DNA of 64,000 bases from CAWHYG01 sp963833505 (GCA_963833505.1 CAWHYG010000007.1:620001-684000), one strand, 5' to 3'; counted from the stretch's first letter, positions 12,360 through 22,033 are shown. The notes: generated by a model not told the origin, from the sequence alone. Numbers and translations: made by a program.

Positions 12360-12677
12360 CGTCCGGGCCTCTGGCTGGTTGCTGCGAGTAATGCCACTCG
12401 CACACCGGATAGTCATGGTGTGCATGAATGATGCGCAACCGCGAGGATCACGTGGTGCTCCCGCTGGCGCACGGTCAGACCCATGAGACTCGCCGGCAGC
12501 CGAGGACCTGACCGCGGCGGAGATGAGAAACCTCCTGCCCTTCGCCGATACGAGCGGGATCGAAAGCAAGGAGGCGATCCCCGTGTCGATGAAGACCGCC
12601 TCCAGCCGTCATTGCTTGACTGACGGTTGTTTCCTGTCTACCTCAATATCGGACTTTTCCGGGGTCCTGCCCTCAGA
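12360..12677. other. Gap between GH38 gene and an orphan sorting domain
   Basis: About 318 bases without a supported gene. It holds the downstream hairpin at 12571-12602 and, nearer the sorting-domain remnant, a second short inverted repeat (CCGTCA...TGACGG around 12606-12626). No other gene signal. Confidence 0.6.
12571..12602 (-). terminator. Hairpin, copy A of a repeated 3'-end element
   Basis: GAGGCGATC (12571-12579) pairs with GACCGCCTC (12594-12602) with one G-U pair. Read on the minus strand it lies ~75 bases beyond the sorting-domain remnant. The flank GATCGAAAGCAAGGAGGCG resembles copies at 13601, 17370 and 24729. Probably a transcription terminator or 3'-end stabiliser. Confidence 0.55.
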
Positions 12678-12986
12678 TCAACGCAGAATCACCAGCGGCC
12701 TTTCCCATGCTTGCTCTTCCGACCGCAGCTCGCGGTAATATACGCCCGACGGCACGAGTGATCCATCGCGATTACGCGTGTCCCACACAACCAAATGCAC
12801 CCCGGACGCGAGCACACCATCGAGCGTGGTATTCACGAGCCGTCCGGCGACATCATAAACGCTCAATGTGACCCGACCCGCCTGCGGAACCCCAAACTGG
12901 AAGGACACCGGCCCGCGAGCGGGACACGGGAACGCAGACGCCAGCCAGACGGGTGGGCGCGCCGAAGGCGCACTCCAGGGATTCAC
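12678..12986 (-). pseudogene. Orphan FlgD-like C-terminal sorting domain (remnant)
   Basis: About 100 residues that are almost entirely a FlgD Ig-like C-terminal domain: FPCPARGPVSFQF, LSVYDVAGRLV, VVWDTRNRDG, PSGVYYREL and the basic end RPLVILR. Such domains normally sit at the end of long secreted proteins; here there is no signal peptide or body, and an in-frame stop lies just upstream (~13018). The conserved FPNP core reads FPCP. It looks like the surviving 3' end of a lost secreted-protein gene, although a free-standing product cannot be excluded. Confidence 0.6.
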
Positions 12987-13664
12987 GGCAACCGGTATGA
13001 TGCTACTTCAAGGCGATGGGGAAAAGCCAGTAGATGGAATTCGGTGCGGATCTATCGCCAACCGCGACACGCTTGGCGACCCGGTAGGGACAACGGAAAT
13101 CGCTCCGCTCTCCGGCGCCGCGCTCGAGTTGGCCGATGAGATCTACTCCCGGTTGACCAGGGCGTCGTTGTTCGGCCGCGCCAGAGGACCGTCCCCCTTC
13201 GTCGCTACATCGACTTGGCGATCTTGAGCTTGGACCTCCGGCCTTCCAGCTCCTTCGGACTGGGCACACCGGCGGGGTCCGCCTACGAATCATCTGCAGA
13301 GAGGCGCTCCAGCCCTTCCGCCCCGTGTGCCCTTCCGGCCAGGAGCCGGCCCACTGGTTCCTCGATCTCCCCTACGCTTCCCCCCTTGACCAGCATGCCC
13401 CCCAGGCCTCGTGGAAGGTCGAGCGGGCCCAGCGGTCACCTGACCGGCCCCCCCCGCGTCCGGACGAGGTGCCTCCATCCGACCCTTCCGTTGACGTGAC
13501 TCATGCGTAACTGCCCAGGAGTCGGACCACGACTCGGGGCACCGGAAGGGGGTTCCATGAGCGAGTCAGGAACGCGACGGTGCGAAGGCTTTTCGGGAAA
13601 GAGGCGATCCTCCTGTCGAAGACGATCGCCTCCCCACCTCAGGGCTGGACCGAGGAGTCGTCCC
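12987..13664. other. Gap upstream of the sorting-domain remnant
   Basis: About 680 bases with no gene I can support. It may include decayed coding sequence belonging to the remnant at 12678-12986, but I recognise no domain in any frame. Its right end holds the hairpin at 13601-13632 that follows the large secreted-protein gene. Confidence 0.5.
13601..13632 (-). terminator. Hairpin, copy B of a repeated 3'-end element
   Basis: Perfect 9-bp arms GAGGCGATC (13601-13609) and GATCGCCTC (13624-13632), 33 bases past the stop of the 1082-residue secreted protein. On the minus strand the hairpin is followed by TTTCCC. Its neighbourhood is shared with copy C at 17370, so the two genes have related 3' untranslated regions. 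Confidence 0.65.
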
Positions 13665-16600
13665 CTATCTCAGGACGACCATCTTCTTGTTCGAGGTGTA
13701 GCTGCCCGCGGAGAGCTGGCTCCAGTAGACACCGGCCGGAACCTTCTGGCCAGCGTCATTGGTGCCGTCCCAGATCACTTGATGCGTACCCGCCGGCTGC
13801 GCGCCGTTGACCAGAGTCCTCACCTTCCGACCGGTGATGTCGTAGACGAGGAGCTTGGCCGGTCCGGCCGCCGCCAACGAGAACGAAATGGTGGTGCGCG
13901 GGTTGAACGGGTTCGGGCTGTTCTGGTAGAGCCGGTCGATCAGCCCGCCGTCCACGATGCCCTGACTCGGCGGAACGTCCGTCCGGTCGGTGCACGCGTC
14001 GACGCACAAGCTGGCCAGAACCGACGGATCGCCGATGTTCAGGGTCCACTTGATCGCGTCCTTCAGGTCGGCCGCCGCCGCGGTGTAGACCGACAGGGTG
14101 TCGGCCGTCGGGCAGGTGTCCGGGTTCGAGCGCGTGATCATGTGCATCAGCGAGTAGCCGTCCAGGACCGTGCGGTACTTGCCCGCGAGAGCGCTCGCGT
14201 CGTTGGTGACCTGAGCGTACTTCTCCACTGCGTTCGTCTTGATGTTGACGAAGTTCTTGTTCCCGACGCCGCCGCTGGCGGTCCCGAGGACGGAGAAGGA
14301 GAAGCGCTGCGGACACCAGTTGCCCCACAGGTCGTAGCTGAGGCTGGGCTGGAACGGCCCGCCGCTGTTGTACGCCAGATCAACGCACTTGTTCTGGTCG
14401 TTCGCGCACGACGGATCGTAGTAGGGAACGCTCGGGCAGAACTGGTACGAACCCAGATCGGTCAGGAAGGCCGGATACTGGCCCGAGATGCCCTGCACGA
14501 TTTCGTCACCGGCCATGAGCACACCCTGCTGGACCGCGTTCTTCCCGCAGATGGTCGTGTTCAGCCAGGAGTCGAAGCCCTGCCAGTCCCGCGCATCCAT
14601 GGCGCCCGCGGGGTTCGTGCCCAGGTCACACATCATGAAGCTGTAGCCCATCAACTGCGGCAGAGGCGCCCCGGCATCGCCGCCCACGTTCCGAAAGAAG
14701 GCAGCGTGCCAGTTCGAAGCCGCGTCCGTGTACTGGAACTCATCCCACGGAGCCGGGTTCGGAACCGGCGAGTAGACGCCGTTGATGGCCTTGTTCAGCG
14801 CCCTCTCGACGAACCAGTTGCTGAGAGCCGTGACCTGGGCGATCTTGATCAACGGGGTCGCGTCTCCCTGGACGTACATGACGCAGGGGAACTTGGGTAC
14901 GCCGGAGACGTTCCGGTAGCTCGGCAGGATCTGGAACTCGCTGTAGAACTTACCGGTCGTGTCCGGCAGGACGAAGGCGACCGTCGGAGTGCAGACGTAG
15001 TACGCCGTGACGAAGTACTGGATCTGCGTCCCCGGCCCCAGGATCCCGTCGGGGATGATCGCGTCCTGCTTGCCGCCGTTGGGGGCGATGTACAGGTTGT
15101 CCAGCTCGCTGAAGTTGCTGAAGAACTTGTTCGGGGCCGAACGCCCGGAAACGATCACCGAGTCCATGATGCCCCAGGTAAAGGGCGCGCTGGCGCCGAC
15201 GATGTTCCCGAGGCTGCGCGTGACCCGGTTCTTCCAGGTGGTGTAGCCATTGATGCTGCTGTTGCCCGGCCCCTCGCGGCGGATCCGGAACCAGAGCTTG
15301 GACAGCCATTCGGTGGACGTCGTGGAAAGCGGACCGGCGATGTTGAGGCTGTCTCCCAGCAGGTCGGGCAGTCCGCTGGTCGACGGCATGTGCAGGTTGG
15401 CGGTGACGTCGGCGTTGCCGGCGTTCGTCGTGCTGAGCAGCAGCGACTGGCCGAAGCCGTCCTGGTAGTAAGTGCCGTCGCCGTAACCGACAACCGGCGC
15501 GTTCGGAATGCCGGTCATACGGATCCGGACGTTGTCGATGATCGGCGTGAAGTTGGTCACGCCGGTGCACATGCTGGGCGGAATCGCGAAGGCGTCGCAC
15601 GAGGAGTAGAGCTCATAGACGAAGCCGATCAACTGGCACTGCGGAGGAATTCCCCAGTCGTTGGCGAAGGCCCGCGTGGTGAAGCAGACCGGTGTGTTCC
15701 CGACGTAGAACCACTTGACCTGGCCCTGCCGCCCGGACCACATGGACTGCCCCGTGGACGGGCAGGTGTAGGGGTAGTAGTTCCACCCGGGCCGGTAGAA
15801 CACGCCGTTGGCCTTCGGCATGTCGGCATAGGAGTCCCATTGCACGAAGATCTCGTTATGCTGCTGCAGGAACTGACTGCTGCGGTCGGCCGGGGGAGAC
15901 CAGGCGCCCTCGTACTCTCCCACGGGGTGCTTGCCGTTGTTGTCCGCAAACCCCATGACGTCGTTCACCAGCCGGCAGGTGCAGGGATCCTGCAGGGTGT
16001 AGCTCTGGACGGGCGTGATCGTCAGGAAGCTGCCGATGCCCGGGCAGGCGTGGGGAGTCCAACCCTGGAGACTCGCGTCGAAGTTGTAGGAGTTGGAACC
16101 GATCTGGACGTCATCGACGCAGAACGGACCGTAGGTCGTGCACCAGTGCCCATCCTCGTCCGACCAACCGGGGTCCGATGCGAACTCGAACTCGATGGTG
16201 TAGGGCGTCGCGCTCCCGCCGAAGTCGCCGCCGCTGATGTCGAAGGAGAAGTTCGCGGGCGAAGTGGGCAGGCCGATCTTGCCCGTGAAGCCGGGGGTGT
16301 TCAACTGGGTCGTGGTGGAACCGACCTTCAGGAAGACGTGCGTGTAGTCGAAGTTGAGCTCGGAATCCTCGAAGTAGTTGAACTGAAGGTGGACGGAGCC
16401 GACACCGTTGTACTGCAGGATCGGGCTGTCCAGGTTCTGGCACCAGTTGTTGCCGTAGCCCAGGCCGCAGTCCCAACAGAGGGAATCCGCGTGGCTCTCG
16501 AAGAACCCGACCCAGGCGCTTCCCGCGCCGTCGATGATCGGAGCTGGCTCGATGTTGTTGGGGTCGCTGCTCCAGATCGACGATGTGATCTGACGGAAGT

Positions 16601-16913
16601 AGGCCGAAGGGTTCTGGGTCCCATCGATGCAGTACCACCCTTCAAACGGCTGGGTGGGATCGTGATCGAAGGTCCAGCTGTCGTTCTGGACGGCGTAGAG
16701 ATTGCCGCCGATCACGGTGAAGTAGCCGAAGTTTACGGTATCGGGAGCGGACAAAGCGCCTCCGCCTCCCGGAACAGCGGCCGGAATGTCGCCCCGGTCC
16801 TGCAAGGGAACCATCTGCGCAGGCAGCGGGCCGGTCCGATCCGCAACTGCAAATGCGGTCGCCGCGGATGTCAGAAGCAACACCACGGCCAAAAACGCAA
16901 AGTGACACCTCAT
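13665..16913 (-). CDS. Large secreted protein with FlgD-type C-terminal sorting domain
   Basis: A 1082-residue protein. The N-terminus is a clear signal peptide (MRCHFAFLAVVLLLTSAATAFA). The body is Cys-, Trp- and Tyr-rich beta structure with several predicted jelly-roll-like segments (FDHDPTQPFEGWYCIDG; a second repeat-like block SNSYNFDASLQGWTPHACPG). The final ~85 residues form a FlgD Ig-like domain: YQNSPNPFNPRTTISFSL, KLLVYDITGRKVRTL, VIWDGTNDAGQKVPAGVY and ending KKMVVLR. Such ends act as secretion and anchoring signals in type IX-like systems. The ATG at 16913 is backed by GGAGG. A hairpin follows the stop. The function of the body is unknown; I recognise no catalytic motif. Confidence 0.85.
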   Translation of the reverse strand: MRCHFAFLAVVLLLTSAATAFAVADRTGPLPAQMVPLQDRGDIPAAVPGGGGALSAPDTVNFGYFTVIGGNLYAVQNDSWTFDHDPTQPFEGWYCIDGTQNPSAYFRQITSSIWSSDPNNIEPAPIIDGAGSAWVGFFESHADSLCWDCGLGYGNNWCQNLDSPILQYNGVGSVHLQFNYFEDSELNFDYTHVFLKVGSTTTQLNTPGFTGKIGLPTSPANFSFDISGGDFGGSATPYTIEFEFASDPGWSDEDGHWCTTYGPFCVDDVQIGSNSYNFDASLQGWTPHACPGIGSFLTITPVQSYTLQDPCTCRLVNDVMGFADNNGKHPVGEYEGAWSPPADRSSQFLQQHNEIFVQWDSYADMPKANGVFYRPGWNYYPYTCPSTGQSMWSGRQGQVKWFYVGNTPVCFTTRAFANDWGIPPQCQLIGFVYELYSSCDAFAIPPSMCTGVTNFTPIIDNVRIRMTGIPNAPVVGYGDGTYYQDGFGQSLLLSTTNAGNADVTANLHMPSTSGLPDLLGDSLNIAGPLSTTSTEWLSKLWFRIRREGPGNSSINGYTTWKNRVTRSLGNIVGASAPFTWGIMDSVIVSGRSAPNKFFSNFSELDNLYIAPNGGKQDAIIPDGILGPGTQIQYFVTAYYVCTPTVAFVLPDTTGKFYSEFQILPSYRNVSGVPKFPCVMYVQGDATPLIKIAQVTALSNWFVERALNKAINGVYSPVPNPAPWDEFQYTDAASNWHAAFFRNVGGDAGAPLPQLMGYSFMMCDLGTNPAGAMDARDWQGFDSWLNTTICGKNAVQQGVLMAGDEIVQGISGQYPAFLTDLGSYQFCPSVPYYDPSCANDQNKCVDLAYNSGGPFQPSLSYDLWGNWCPQRFSFSVLGTASGGVGNKNFVNIKTNAVEKYAQVTNDASALAGKYRTVLDGYSLMHMITRSNPDTCPTADTLSVYTAAAADLKDAIKWTLNIGDPSVLASLCVDACTDRTDVPPSQGIVDGGLIDRLYQNSPNPFNPRTTISFSLAAAGPAKLLVYDITGRKVRTLVNGAQPAGTHQVIWDGTNDAGQKVPAGVYWSQLSAGSYTSNKKMVVLR

Positions 16914-17434
16914 CGTTAGCCTCCGCTCTCTCCTGGTTGTCTGCGGGCCAAGCCTCTCGCTGCGGAAGGCGGCAGGGCCCGCAGCTTAGGAATCGCTAGC
17001 TTCCAGTCGAGTGCGGATCTTCGGCGACCCGTCAACCCCTGCGAGGCACTCCAACCTCGAGGATCAGCCTGCGTGTTCACCGGTGGCTGGGGGGGCTTGG
17101 GTGGTTCGGATGCCCGGCACGTACCGACCGACTACCCGGTCCAGCGACGGTTCTGTTACCGGTTTCGGCGTTGGCGCATAAGCCTTGCCTCAACGCCCCA
17201 CTATCTGGGGGTTTCCGAACCCGCGCCCGCAACCCCGAAATCACTTTAGTCCGTTCGGGCCACGCAGTCAATCACAATATCTCTAGCGCCCGCTCCGTGA
17301 GCCGTGGTCACGCACGCGCGGCGGCGTCCGCTCTGCAACGATCGCCGTTCGGCCAGGATCGAAGGGAAAGAGGCGTTCTCCTGTTGAAGAAGATCGCCTC
17401 CCGACCTCAACGCAGGACTGAGGGTCGTCCCCAT
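16914..17434. other. Gap between two sorting-domain genes
   Basis: About 520 bases without a supported gene. It should contain the promoter of the 1082-residue protein at its left end and the 3' end of the FG-GAP gene, including the hairpin at 17370-17400, at its right end. Nothing else recognised. Confidence 0.6.
17370..17400 (-). terminator. Hairpin, copy C of a repeated 3'-end element
   Basis: GAGGCGTTCT (17370-17379) against AGATCGCCTC (17391-17400), one mismatch, 35 bases beyond the FG-GAP gene stop on the minus strand. The segment between hairpin and stop (CCTCA...TGAGG, then GTCGTCCCC) resembles the same position after the 13665 gene. Confidence 0.6.
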
Positions 17435-18769
17435 CTACTTCAACATCAAGACTTTCTGGGAATCTTCCCGGTCGCCCGCCCGCAAGCGCACGAAATACAC
17501 GCCTCCAGCCACGTGGTGGCTCCTTTCGTCCGTGCCGTCCCACATCAACGTGTGCCGGCCCGCGAGGTATAACGCACCCGAGGAGAGAACCCGGGTAAGC
17601 CGACCGGAGCTGTCGAGAACCTCCAGAGTCACCCGCTCAGAGGTGGGCAATTCGAACCTGATGACTGGGGCGAGGCGGGCGGGATTCGGCGCGGCGGTGA
17701 GGAGCGGGATGGCGCCGGACCGGTTGACAGGGACAACGTCCGAAGCGCCTTGACTGATATTCAACAGCACCGAAACCGTGTAGTCATTGTAGTTCGCCAC
17801 CGCCAGATCCAGCTTGCGGTCCCCGTTGAAGTCCCCGACCGCCACGGATTCTGGACCGTTGCCGGTTCCGTAGTTCGTCGTCGCAAAGGTCCCATTCCCG
17901 TTACCCAGCAGCACCGAAACCGTGTTGGAACCATCATTCGCCACGGCCAGGTCTAGCGTGCCATCCCCGCTGAAGTCCCCGATCGAAACGGACCATGGTT
18001 CGCTGCCGGTTCCGTAGTCCGTCTTGGTCGCGAAGGTCCCGTTGCCGTTACCGAGCAGTACCGAAACCGTGTTGTCATAGCTGTTCGCCACAGCCAGATC
18101 CAGCTTGCCGTCCCCGTTGAAGTCCCCGATCGCCACGGAAGCGGGATAGCGGCCGGTCCCGTAGTCCGTCTTGGTCGCAAACGTCCCGTTGCCGTTACCC
18201 AGCAGCACCGACACCGTGCCGGGGGAGCCATCGTTCGCCACCGCCACGTCCAGTTTGCCGTCCCCGTTGAAGTCCCCGATCGCCACGGATGACGGACCGC
18301 TGCCGGTTCCGTAATCCGTCTTGGTCGCGAAGGTTCCGTCGCCGTTGCCCAGCAGCACCGAAACCGTGTTGGAACCATAGCTCGCGACGGCGAGGTCCAG
18401 CTTGCCGTCCCCGTTGAAGTCCCCGATCGCCACGGATTCCGGATTGCTGCCGGTTCCGTAGTCCGTCTTGGTCGCGAATGTCCCATCGCCGTTGCCCAGC
18501 AGCACCGAGACGGTGTTGGCACCACGGTTCGCGACGGCGAGGTCCAGCTTGCCGTCCCCGTTGAAGTCCCCGATCGCCACGGATCTTGGACCACTCCCGG
18601 TTCCCCAGTCCGTCTTTGTCCCGAAGGTCCCGTTTCCGTTCCCCAGAAGCACCGAAACGGAGTTGGAGCTCACGTTGGCCACGGCAAGGTCCACCTTGTC
18701 GTCCCCGTTGAAGTCCCCGATCGCCACGAATGACGGGCCGTTGCCGGTTCCGTAGTCCGTCTTTGTCAC
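17435..18769 (-). pseudogene. FG-GAP repeat secreted protein, 3' part, truncated by IS21 element
   Basis: Seven FG-GAP/VCBS-type repeats of about 49 residues (147 bp), each with the pattern GDFNGDGKLDLAVAN and VSVLLGNGNGTF (calcium-binding D-x-N-x-D loops), are followed by a FlgD-type C-terminal domain ending SQKVLMLK. There is no signal peptide. Upstream in frame, the repeat pattern stops abruptly at ~18770 with a TGTCGATGATCG end, and the continuing repeats reappear at 22044-22263 on the other side of the insertion sequence. The original was therefore a longer extracellular beta-propeller protein now split by transposition. The codon at 18769 is merely the first possible start of the truncated piece. 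Very even repeat DNA suggests recent homogenisation. Confidence 0.8.
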
Positions 18770-19014
18770 TGTCGATGATCGACTGAAAGCGTAGGAATCC
18801 GGCCCTCCCGCCGAGAGACGGGGCGGGAGAAGAAGCAGTTGCTCTGGTCGCGATTCCGCGGTAGATCCTGCCGAGCCTGGGAGCGAAAAGGGTGAGGGCC
18901 CGGAGCTGGAACCTCCGAGCCCTCGAACCGAACCACGGGGACGCGATCCGGTAGAACCGTTTTGCCAGAAGTCCCCGTGTTTGTCCAGCCCGATGTGTCC
19001 CCGGCCGGGGACGC

Positions 19015-19683
19015 GTGGAATCGCTTCGACTTGTCAACTGCGCGCGACCTTCTTGCGGAAAGCTCTTTTTCCTTTGCCGGTGGTGTGACCGTGGGAATCG
19101 CTACTGCTCTCGAGCCTGCTCCGGGCTGGCCCGGAGCAGCAGCGTATCTTCGGCCGGAAAGCGGTACCAGGCCGGGCGGGAGGGGAGACGGAAGCACGCC
19201 GCCCGCCAGAGTCGGTACCGCCTCCGGGGCGGGCAATGTGAGAAAGTGACGCATCAGGGTACTCAACCCTCGTCCTGGTTTTGCAAGGTCTCCGCAGTTC
19301 CGGTGGAGGTGGTCCTTCAGGCCACGGTCTCGACCGGAGGGAAGGAGAAGACCGATGCGAAGCCTTTGGATGGGGATCCGGCCGGGGTTGGAGTTCACCC
19401 GGATCTTGGTGCAGGACGGTTGGAATCAGTCGCTGCTCAAGGCGCGTCTGCCGCAGGCGCCGAGCGATCGGCGAGCGGTGGAGATGCTTTGCGCGGCGCT
19501 GGCGCTCTGGTGCGGACGGAAGGTGTGCGCTGCGCTGGTTGTGGACGGCCCGGGCGCTTCCTGCGTCACGAAACCATGGCGCGATACCGTCGACAGGTTC
19601 ACCCGCCACGACCTTTTCGAAGTCCATCTGGTCTCCCGAGGCCGCCCGGCCGAGGAGCGCGACCGCCTGGATGGACTCCATGA
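19015..19683 (+). CDS. IS21-associated small zinc-finger protein
   Basis: A GTG at 19015 opens a frame whose first ~90 residues are recognisable: a Cys cluster CARPSC, FLCRWCDRGNRYC and SRAC (C-x4-C-x6-C-x2-C-x6-C-x3-C, zinc-ribbon-like), then a basic helix KRYQAGREGRRKHAARQSRYR and the phrase KVTHQG. From memory, small proteins with the 'CDRGxRYC...KVTHQG' pattern accompany insertion sequences in Myxococcota and other GC-rich bacteria. Residues beyond ~100 (19320 on) overlap the next ORF in another frame and may not be functional, so the natural end could be earlier. Role unknown; DNA binding during transposition is a guess. Confidence 0.55.
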   Translation: MESLRLVNCARPSCGKLFFLCRWCDRGNRYCSRACSGLARSSSVSSAGKRYQAGREGRRKHAARQSRYRLRGGQCEKVTHQGTQPSSWFCKVSAVPVEVVLQATVSTGGKEKTDAKPLDGDPAGVGVHPDLGAGRLESVAAQGASAAGAERSASGGDALRGAGALVRTEGVRCAGCGRPGRFLRHETMARYRRQVHPPRPFRSPSGLPRPPGRGARPPGWTP

Positions 19684-19729
19684 CTACGATGAACTCCGCT
19701 GGTGGAACTTCACCGAGGTGGCACGATGA
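19355..19729 (+). CDS. IS21-associated 124-residue protein of unknown function
   Basis: The ATG at 19355 follows the strong ribosome-binding stretch GGAGGGAAGGAG. The stop overlaps the istA start by 4 bases (ATGA), so the protein appears coupled to the transposase. The sequence (MRSLWMGIRPGLEFTRILVQ at the start, FTRHDLFEVHLVSRGRP in the middle, RWWNFTEVAR at the end) contains no domain I recognise. Position between the zinc-finger ORF and istA makes it part of the element. Confidence 0.55.
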   Translation: MRSLWMGIRPGLEFTRILVQDGWNQSLLKARLPQAPSDRRAVEMLCAALALWCGRKVCAALVVDGPGASCVTKPWRDTVDRFTRHDLFEVHLVSRGRPAEERDRLDGLHDYDELRWWNFTEVAR

Positions 19730-21252
19730 TCCCGCCGGAGGTGCAGGTTCGCATCCGCCGCCTCTTCTTCGCCGAACACTGGCGGATCGGCACCATTGCG
19801 ACGGAGCTTGGAGTCCATCCGGAGACCGTCCGCCGAGCCATCGAGAGTGAACGCTTCAACGACAACAAGGCGGCTCCCCAGATCCGCCCCACCTTGCTTG
19901 ATCCTTACAAGGACTTCATCGCTGCGGTCCTGCAACGTCATCCCCGCCTTCGCTCCACCCGCCTCTTCGAGATGATCCGGGCGCGCGGCTATCCCGGCTC
20001 CGCCGTCCAACTGCGTCGCTACGTGCGCACGGTGCGCCCCGCCCGCCAGCGCGAGGCCTACCTTCGGCTGCAAACTCTGCCGGCGGAGGAGGGCCAGGTC
20101 GATTGGGGTAACTTCGGCAAGCTCCGCATCGGAAACGCCACCCGCAACCTCTCCTGCTTCGTCTTCGTTCTCTCCTGGTCCCGGGCCATCTATGCCCGCT
20201 TCGCTCTCGATCAGACCCTGGAGAGCTTCCTGCGCGGGCACGTGGGCGCCTTCCGGTCCATGGGGGGCGTGGTCCGCTCCATCCTCTACGACAACCTCAA
20301 GTGTGTCGTGCTGGAGCGGATCGGGGATCATATCCGCTTCCATCCTCGTCTGCTGGACCTGGCCGGTCATTACCACTTCGCTCCCAAACCCTGCGCGGTC
20401 TACCGAGGAAACGAGAAGGGACGCGTCGAGAGGACCATCCAATACCTACGTTCCTCCTTCTTCGCGGCCCGCTCCTTCCGCTCCGTGGCCGACCTCAACT
20501 TCCAACTCGCCGTCTGGACCGCCACCGTCGCCCATGCCCGCAAGGTCCCGGGAGATCCCACCGGTCGTCTGGTGGCCGAAGCTCTGGAGGAGGAGCGTCC
20601 TCGCCTCCTTCCCCTGCCCGAGCATGACTTCGACTGCGATCACCTCCGCCCCGTCGCCGCCGGCAAGACCCCCTACGTGCGCTTCGACGGCAATGACTAC
20701 TCCATCCCGCATGACCGGGTGGGCCGGGTCCTGACCCTGGTCGCTTCCGAACATCTCGTCCGCATCCTCGACGGCGCCGGCGAGATCGCTCGCCATACCC
20801 GCAGCTACGATCGCGGAGAAACGGTCGAGGATCCCGCTCACCTCGCCGCCTTGGCCCGGGAGAAACGTCACGCCCATGAGCTGCGCGGGCGCGATCTCCT
20901 CCGCACCAGTTGCCCCCAGGCCGACCCTTTCATCGATGCCCTGGCCCTGCGCGGGGAACCGCTGGCCGGCCACACCTCTCGCCTGCTCAAGCTGCTCGAC
21001 CGTTACGGGGCCGCCGAACTCGACGCCGCCCTCGACGAGGCCCTCGCTCGCGGGGCCATCTCCGCCGTCTCCGTCGCTCACATCCTCGATCGACGCGCCC
21101 GCGCCCGACACCAGTCCCCGCCGCTGGACGTCGTGCTCCCCGACGACCCGCGGGTCCGCGATCTCCGGGTCACGCCCCACTCCCTCGCAGACTATGACGA
21201 CCTCTGTTCCCCTATGGAAAGCGAGGCGGATCCACATGACTCCACTGACTGA
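19726..21252 (+). CDS. istA: IS21-family transposase IstA
   Basis: A 508-residue transposase. An N-terminal helix-turn-helix (HWRIGTIATELGVHPETVRRAI, residues ~13-34) binds the element ends. The DDE integrase core begins QVDWGNFGKL (first Asp), with the second Asp in SILYDNLKCVV and the Glu in KGRVERTIQYLRSSFF. The C-terminal Mu-transposase-like domain follows. The start at 19726 is chosen because MIPPEVQ aligns with the family start and overlaps the upstream ORF by ATGA; an ATG at 19702 is possible. It ends inside istB. Confidence 0.93.
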   Translation: MIPPEVQVRIRRLFFAEHWRIGTIATELGVHPETVRRAIESERFNDNKAAPQIRPTLLDPYKDFIAAVLQRHPRLRSTRLFEMIRARGYPGSAVQLRRYVRTVRPARQREAYLRLQTLPAEEGQVDWGNFGKLRIGNATRNLSCFVFVLSWSRAIYARFALDQTLESFLRGHVGAFRSMGGVVRSILYDNLKCVVLERIGDHIRFHPRLLDLAGHYHFAPKPCAVYRGNEKGRVERTIQYLRSSFFAARSFRSVADLNFQLAVWTATVAHARKVPGDPTGRLVAEALEEERPRLLPLPEHDFDCDHLRPVAAGKTPYVRFDGNDYSIPHDRVGRVLTLVASEHLVRILDGAGEIARHTRSYDRGETVEDPAHLAALAREKRHAHELRGRDLLRTSCPQADPFIDALALRGEPLAGHTSRLLKLLDRYGAAELDAALDEALARGAISAVSVAHILDRRARARHQSPPLDVVLPDDPRVRDLRVTPHSLADYDDLCSPMESEADPHDSTD

Positions 21253-22033
21253 ACAGCTCGTCACTCTCGGCCTGCGCCACACCGCCGCTCACCTGGACGA
21301 CACCATCGCCCTGGCCACCCGAAAACGTTGGAGTCCCACCCAGCTCCTGGAGTACATCGCGGAAACCGAGGACGCGGAACGCTCCCGGCGAAGCCTGGAA
21401 CGGCGCCTGGCCCGCAGCAAGATCGGCCGCTTCAAACCCATGGCCGACTTCGACTGGGGCTGGCCCAAGAAGATCGATCGCGAGGCGGTCGAGGCCGCTT
21501 TGCAGCTCGACTTCCTGGGCGAGAACCGCAACCTCGTTCTGGTGGCCCCCCAGGGCCTGGGCAAGACCATGATCGCTCAGAACGTCGCCTATCAGGCCGT
21601 CCTGGCCGGTCACTCCGTCCTCTTCCTCACGGCGGCTCAGCTTCTCCTCGACCTTTGCTCCCAGGAATCCGCCCGCGCCCTGGACGCCAAGCTCCGTTAC
21701 TACAGCAACACGACAGTCCTGGCCCTGGACGAAATCGGCTACCTCTCCTATGACAGTCGCAACGCCGACCTGCTCTTCCAGATCGTCAGCCGCCGCTACG
21801 AAAGGAAGAGCCTCATCCTGACCACCAACCTGGCCTTCAGTCAGTGGCCCGGCATCTTTCCCAACGCCACCTCCGCCACCGCCCTGATCGATCGGGTCGT
21901 CCACCATGCCGAGATCATCCCCATCGAAGGAGAGAGCTTCCGAAAGCGAGAGGCGGAGGCGGCCCAAAGAGGACGCCGAACAAGCCGGCGGCATGATCAA
22001 ATCGCCGGTCCAAAAAACAACGCTCCGGGGTGA
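21236..22033 (+). CDS. istB: IS21-family ATPase IstB
   Basis: A 265-residue AAA+ ATPase that helps IstA select targets and assemble the transposition complex. The Walker A motif reads APQGLGKT (the Q-G-L variant found in one IstB branch) around residues 104-111, and Walker B is VLALDEIGYL. Sensor-like LILTTNLAFSQWPGIF follows. The start overlaps istA by 17 bases. The C-terminal ~15 residues run to the element's right end. Confidence 0.93.
   Translation: MTPLTEQLVTLGLRHTAAHLDDTIALATRKRWSPTQLLEYIAETEDAERSRRSLERRLARSKIGRFKPMADFDWGWPKKIDREAVEAALQLDFLGENRNLVLVAPQGLGKTMIAQNVAYQAVLAGHSVLFLTAAQLLLDLCSQESARALDAKLRYYSNTTVLALDEIGYLSYDSRNADLLFQIVSRRYERKSLILTTNLAFSQWPGIFPNATSATALIDRVVHHAEIIPIEGESFRKREAEAAQRGRRTSRRHDQIAGPKNNAPG

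Noticed and set aside
13503..16919. Very long plus-strand open frame opposite the 1082-residue secreted protein
   Set aside because: It mirrors the minus-strand gene codon pattern, has no domain or signal, and the minus-strand reading has a signal peptide, ribosome-binding site and sorting domain.
17760..18770. Regular repeats resembling a CRISPR-like array
   Set aside because: The 147-bp units encode FG-GAP protein repeats in one frame; there are no short identical repeats with unique spacers.
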